Shown here piece after piece: positions 43,901-46,795 of a stretch of 46,795 nt of DNA (positions within the stretch are counted from its first letter, which is position 1; every line of letters starts with the position of its first letter). The DNA comes from Branchiostoma floridae. Taxonomy: Eukaryota > Chordata > Leptocardii > Amphioxiformes > Branchiostomatidae. Location of the stretch: positions 19,339,756-19,386,550 of the forward strand of contig NC_049985.1 in NCBI RefSeq assembly GCF_000003815.2, given 5' to 3'. Made by a program: the position numbers and the translations under genes. The notes under the pieces are model-generated. The model was not told where the DNA came from. It was given only the letters and a program-made list of their open reading frames with translations, and did no database searches.

Positions 43901-46600
43901 AGTTTGGCCGTTGGACGAAAAGAAACCCTGACAAAATATAAAGGCCGACAAAAATGCATAAAATGCAAACAAACAGCCATAGTCTTACTTCTGCTTTGAG
44001 AGTAGACATATTAGGTAACCCCTGGTGATGATCATAGCTTCTGTCGTAGCAAATTGTTTCAAATTGTTTCCGCAGGACTAGTAAATGGTCATGTCAAATC
44101 TACATGTTTGCAGAACTTGCTATCCATTGATATCGCAAAGTAGGCGACGAAAGTTGTATATGATAGGCTAGGAAGTGTAGGTTTTTAAAAAATGGCCGCT
44201 TTCTTTCCTGATCGATCCGCCATGGAGGTCGCAGACATGCCCGCGATCCCATTGGTTCCGGACCATGAAATTAAAAAAAAATTGATAAAACTAACCCATG
44301 CACACTTCACTTCCATGGGGCGGTGGTCGCCTTTCGATCCCGCAGATCCGTTTAAGTCTTCGGTAGACTGAGATAGGACGGATTGTTATCTCAACTGGAG
44401 AGTTGGGAATCAATTTTTATGTGTGACCATTCTAGAGGTAGTTTTTCGTAGCAGGCCTATAACCTCTCTGTGAAGTTTGGGGAGCCTGATGGTTACAGTG
44501 AATAAGATTTAAAACGTTCATGTGTCATTTCACCAGGGCAGATCATGTTTTGTCTTAAACGGAAAATAACAACTTTCGATCGCTCATATTCCCATACTGC
44601 TGGAGGCCGCTATTTGCTTATGAGCTGTTTTCAATAGACTGTTCCAAAATTGAACTTTTGGAAATTAACCCATGCGAGCATGACACTAAGTCTTCATAAT
44701 GTACATTTGAGGTCTTGACCCGAAACTACCTGTTTTTAACAGAGTAGATTGCAAAATTTGCATATGTATTGTCACTTGTATGTCACTTAGCGCGTGCTGA
44801 CAAGCATGGTCGGCGGGAGCATTTTCATCGACTACAGTTAATGTGGTGGTGTTACAAAACATTCCTAGTTATTGTTTGAGCATAGATTAATTTTACTAGC
44901 TTACCACGTGTACAATTATTCTGTATTGTGATTTTTAAAGATTTGAGGCAAAGTTGGTAATATGGCTCATGTCCCCAGGGCAAACTAACGAATCTATACA
45001 TCCATGTGGTTTTCAAAAAATAAATGTGCGATTCCACTTCTTTCAAGGTTTACCAAGAAGTACATGATTCTGTGTGCGTGTTGGTTTGCACCTGAGAAGC
45101 CCAAAATGACGACGTTCTTGAAACCAACAATGATGGCACTTGACAAGATCTACAGACAGGGTATGTCCTAGACTTATTTCATTTTCTTAATTACTCACTC
45201 CCCTCTTCATTGATTTTCCATTGTCACGAAAACACAATGCTTTCAGCTCTGGAGGATATCTGTGGAGAATGTCCGTTAAGTCTGTCAGTTAAAATGATCC
45301 TGTTATGAATAGAATGAACTCTAACCTTTATGGAAAGATTATGTAAATCGCATGTATGTACTGCTATTCAAATTTCATTTCTCATTGTGCACCTGACTTT
45401 TTCAACTCAGGAATAGTGGTTAAAGTGTCACCGACCGAAACGGCTACTGTACGTGGGCTGCTGATGATGGCGGTGATGGACCTACCAGCCAAGGCCAAGG
45501 CACTGGTAATGAAACAGTTCAATGGGATGTACGGATGTAATGAATGTGGAGATTCTGGCAAGAATCCAGACGGCTCCAACAACAGTCTTCATCGCATATG
45601 GCCCTACACCGCTGACATGACGATGAGAAGTCACCGGTCTATCATTGAGAATGTCAGGGAAACACTGAGCCGATCCAATCCGGGAAATGCTGTAAGTTGT
45701 TTATTTGCATACACACTGGAACACACACACGGCTTTCCTCACTATACTCAGGTGAAAATGAGTACCTAGCTTTGGCTAGGGCCGTCCCTCGGATAGGACG
45801 TTAAATGGAGGTCCCGTGTATGGGGAGAGTCACACCCTATGCACGTTAAAGAACCCCCACACGTGCGATGGTGCGGTGTGAGATGGAGCAAACCGTTCCG
45901 TCTGGATTTGGTGATTCACTTCAAATCACCCGGTTGGAGGCCTGGCGAACCTCCATACCGTATCAGCCAGCGAAAGGGTATATCACCCCGTAAGGGGCGG
46001 TATAACCCCGCCGCGTATAGACATGTGCGAACATGTGCACGTGTGTATGGCGGCTTTGAAAAGGTGTCCTTAACACCTGTTTCGCCATACCCTCCAAATG
46101 GAGAATCCTAATAAACTAAACTAAACTAAACTAAACACACTGTCCTAAAATGTTTCTGTGGTGTATTGTTTTTGGACATGACCTTAGTGATGAGTAGAAC
46201 AATCGTTAACATTATTCTTACAAATACGTCTGTTTTTAGTAATTATACACTATATTTACATGTATATTAAAAATTAGATGGCTGTTGTTTATTTCTTGGG
46301 TGTTGTCAGAAGCACGGATGAAAAATCTATTACTTTTCAGTAGCTTCGTTACCCCCATCGTTAGGAAAGTCGTAAATCTCGTTAGGTTACATGGCCTGTA
46401 TGGTGCCATGTGTCTTTTTTCCCCTGCAGGTTATGGGCATTATGGGAGCCAGCGTGTTCCTGAGGTACCATGCTCTGGATATGTCTAATTCTTTCCCAGT
46501 GGACTGGATGCACGCTGTTCTCCTAGGGGTAGCAAAAACAATGCTGGAGCTCTGGTTTTCGCCACAGACTTACGGCGAACCATTCAACATATCTAAGTCT
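40930..46600 (+). CDS. Transposase_21 (tnp2)-like protein, 5 exons, 3' end outside window
   Basis: Exons are 40930-41758, 41958-42201, 45048-45160, 45411-45691 and 46430-46600, with end phases 1, 2, 1, 0 and 0, all in agreement (546 codons so far). ATG at 40930 is the first in frame. Residues about 60-165 are very acidic and Ser-rich. Then come ELYPGAPITTVVSYALIMM, a Cys cluster (HYCCRICQKIL, CDNDKC), the family motif ITFCFNTDGVSIF with GELWPVFLAINELPPQMR, KYMILCACWFAPEKPKM, MDLPAKAKALV with YGCNEC, and FPVDWMHAVLLGVAK with LELWF. These follow the order known from tnp2/CACTA-derived proteins of metazoans. The Asp of NTDG and of DLPA are candidate catalytic acids. The frame is intact and has introns, so it may be a domesticated copy or an intron-bearing element. 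Confidence 0.88.
42334..44006. mobile_element. DNA element with perfect 16-bp inverted ends, in intron 2 of the tnp2-like gene
   Basis: TCTACTCTCAAAGCAG at 42334-42349 is exactly inverted as CTGCTTTGAGAGTAGA at 43991-44006, 1.67 kb apart. No transposase frame is seen between the ends (longest frames 60-110 codons, unrelated). No clear target-site duplication is found. It accounts for most of the long second intron. Confidence 0.65.
44007..45047. other. Rest of intron 2 of the tnp2-like gene
   Basis: No exon or repeat recognised. It contains ACAGAGTAGATTGCAA near 44742, a partial match to the 16-bp terminus. Confidence 0.4.
45770..46136 (+). mobile_element. SINE-like retroposon with (ACTAA)n tail
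   Basis: GGGCCGTCCCTCGGATAGGA, then CGTTAAATGGAGGTCC, then CCCTATGCACGTTAAAGAAC is a conserved block that I recognise from SINE-like repeats across many invertebrates. A GC-rich body with CGTAAGGGGCGG follows, and the element ends in AATAAACTAAACTAAACTAA (a tail of repeated ACTAA). It lies in intron 4 of the tnp2-like gene in sense orientation. The exact family is not assigned. Confidence 0.7.
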
Positions 46601-46649
46601 GTAAGTTTCGGTTCTCCTATACACATATTTCTTCAGCATATTTCTTCAG

Positions 46650-46722
<73 letters not shown>
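46650..46722. repeat. (AT)n(GT)n compound microsatellite
   Basis: About 10 AT repeats followed by about 26 GT repeats, 50 bp after the last visible exon of the tnp2-like gene. Confidence 0.95.
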
Positions 46723-46723
<1 letters not shown>

Positions 46724-46795
46724 TATAAGGGCTAATTTTCATAATTCCCACTGGCCTACATGCCAGGCAAACTCAAATGATATATTATTTGTTGA

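Overview
The window looks like genomic DNA from a lancelet (amphioxus, Branchiostoma). The basis is genes with many short exons and GT-AG introns, C-type-lectin, UDP-glucuronosyltransferase and BEN-domain genes of the kind that are expanded in amphioxus, and dense short inverted-repeat elements, minisatellites and (CA)n tracts. The genus is inferred from overall character and protein style, not from a marker gene. I see no rRNA, tRNA, CRISPR or prokaryotic features. One ambiguous base (N, 25387) points to a draft assembly.

Layout. (1) 1-3950: tandem repeats, then AT-rich sequence with no gene I can support. (2) 3951-4161 (-): a likely 5' coding exon rich in tyrosines. (3) 4600-8900: dispersed elements, including an element flanked by TTAA that carries six TGACGTCA sites, and a duplicated segment that contains a likely first exon. 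(4) 7653-18886 (+): a 12-exon gene for a type II membrane protein. It has four related cytoplasmic cassette exons (three with N-[PT]-M-Y), one membrane segment, a Ser/Thr-rich stalk and a C-terminal C-type lectin domain that lacks the usual calcium/sugar ligands. With the splice sites I chose, the exon phases agree throughout and give 703 codons. (5) 18887-21745: intergenic. (6) 21746-about 25386 (-): the C-terminal two thirds of a UDP-glucuronosyltransferase in four exons. Its N-terminal coding part is missing where a GC-rich repeat and the N begin. (7) 28705-29736 (+): a 343-codon open exon of a recurrent invertebrate family with a transposase-like look. (8) 30302-40635 (-): a complete 16-exon BEN-domain gene of 671 aa, with every exon boundary phase-consistent. 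(9) 40930-46600 and beyond (+): five exons of an intron-bearing Transposase_21 (tnp2)-like gene, head to head with the BEN gene across 294 bp and running off the right edge.

The lectin gene is the most interesting locus. Its cytoplasmic tail has grown by tandem duplication of a symmetric phase 1-1 exon, and its stalk holds a duplicated exon that appears to have switched splice acceptor after losing frame. Adjacent genes show no obvious shared pathway. The exception is the BEN/tnp2-like pair, which shares an intergenic promoter region and links a chromatin-type protein to a transposase-derived one.
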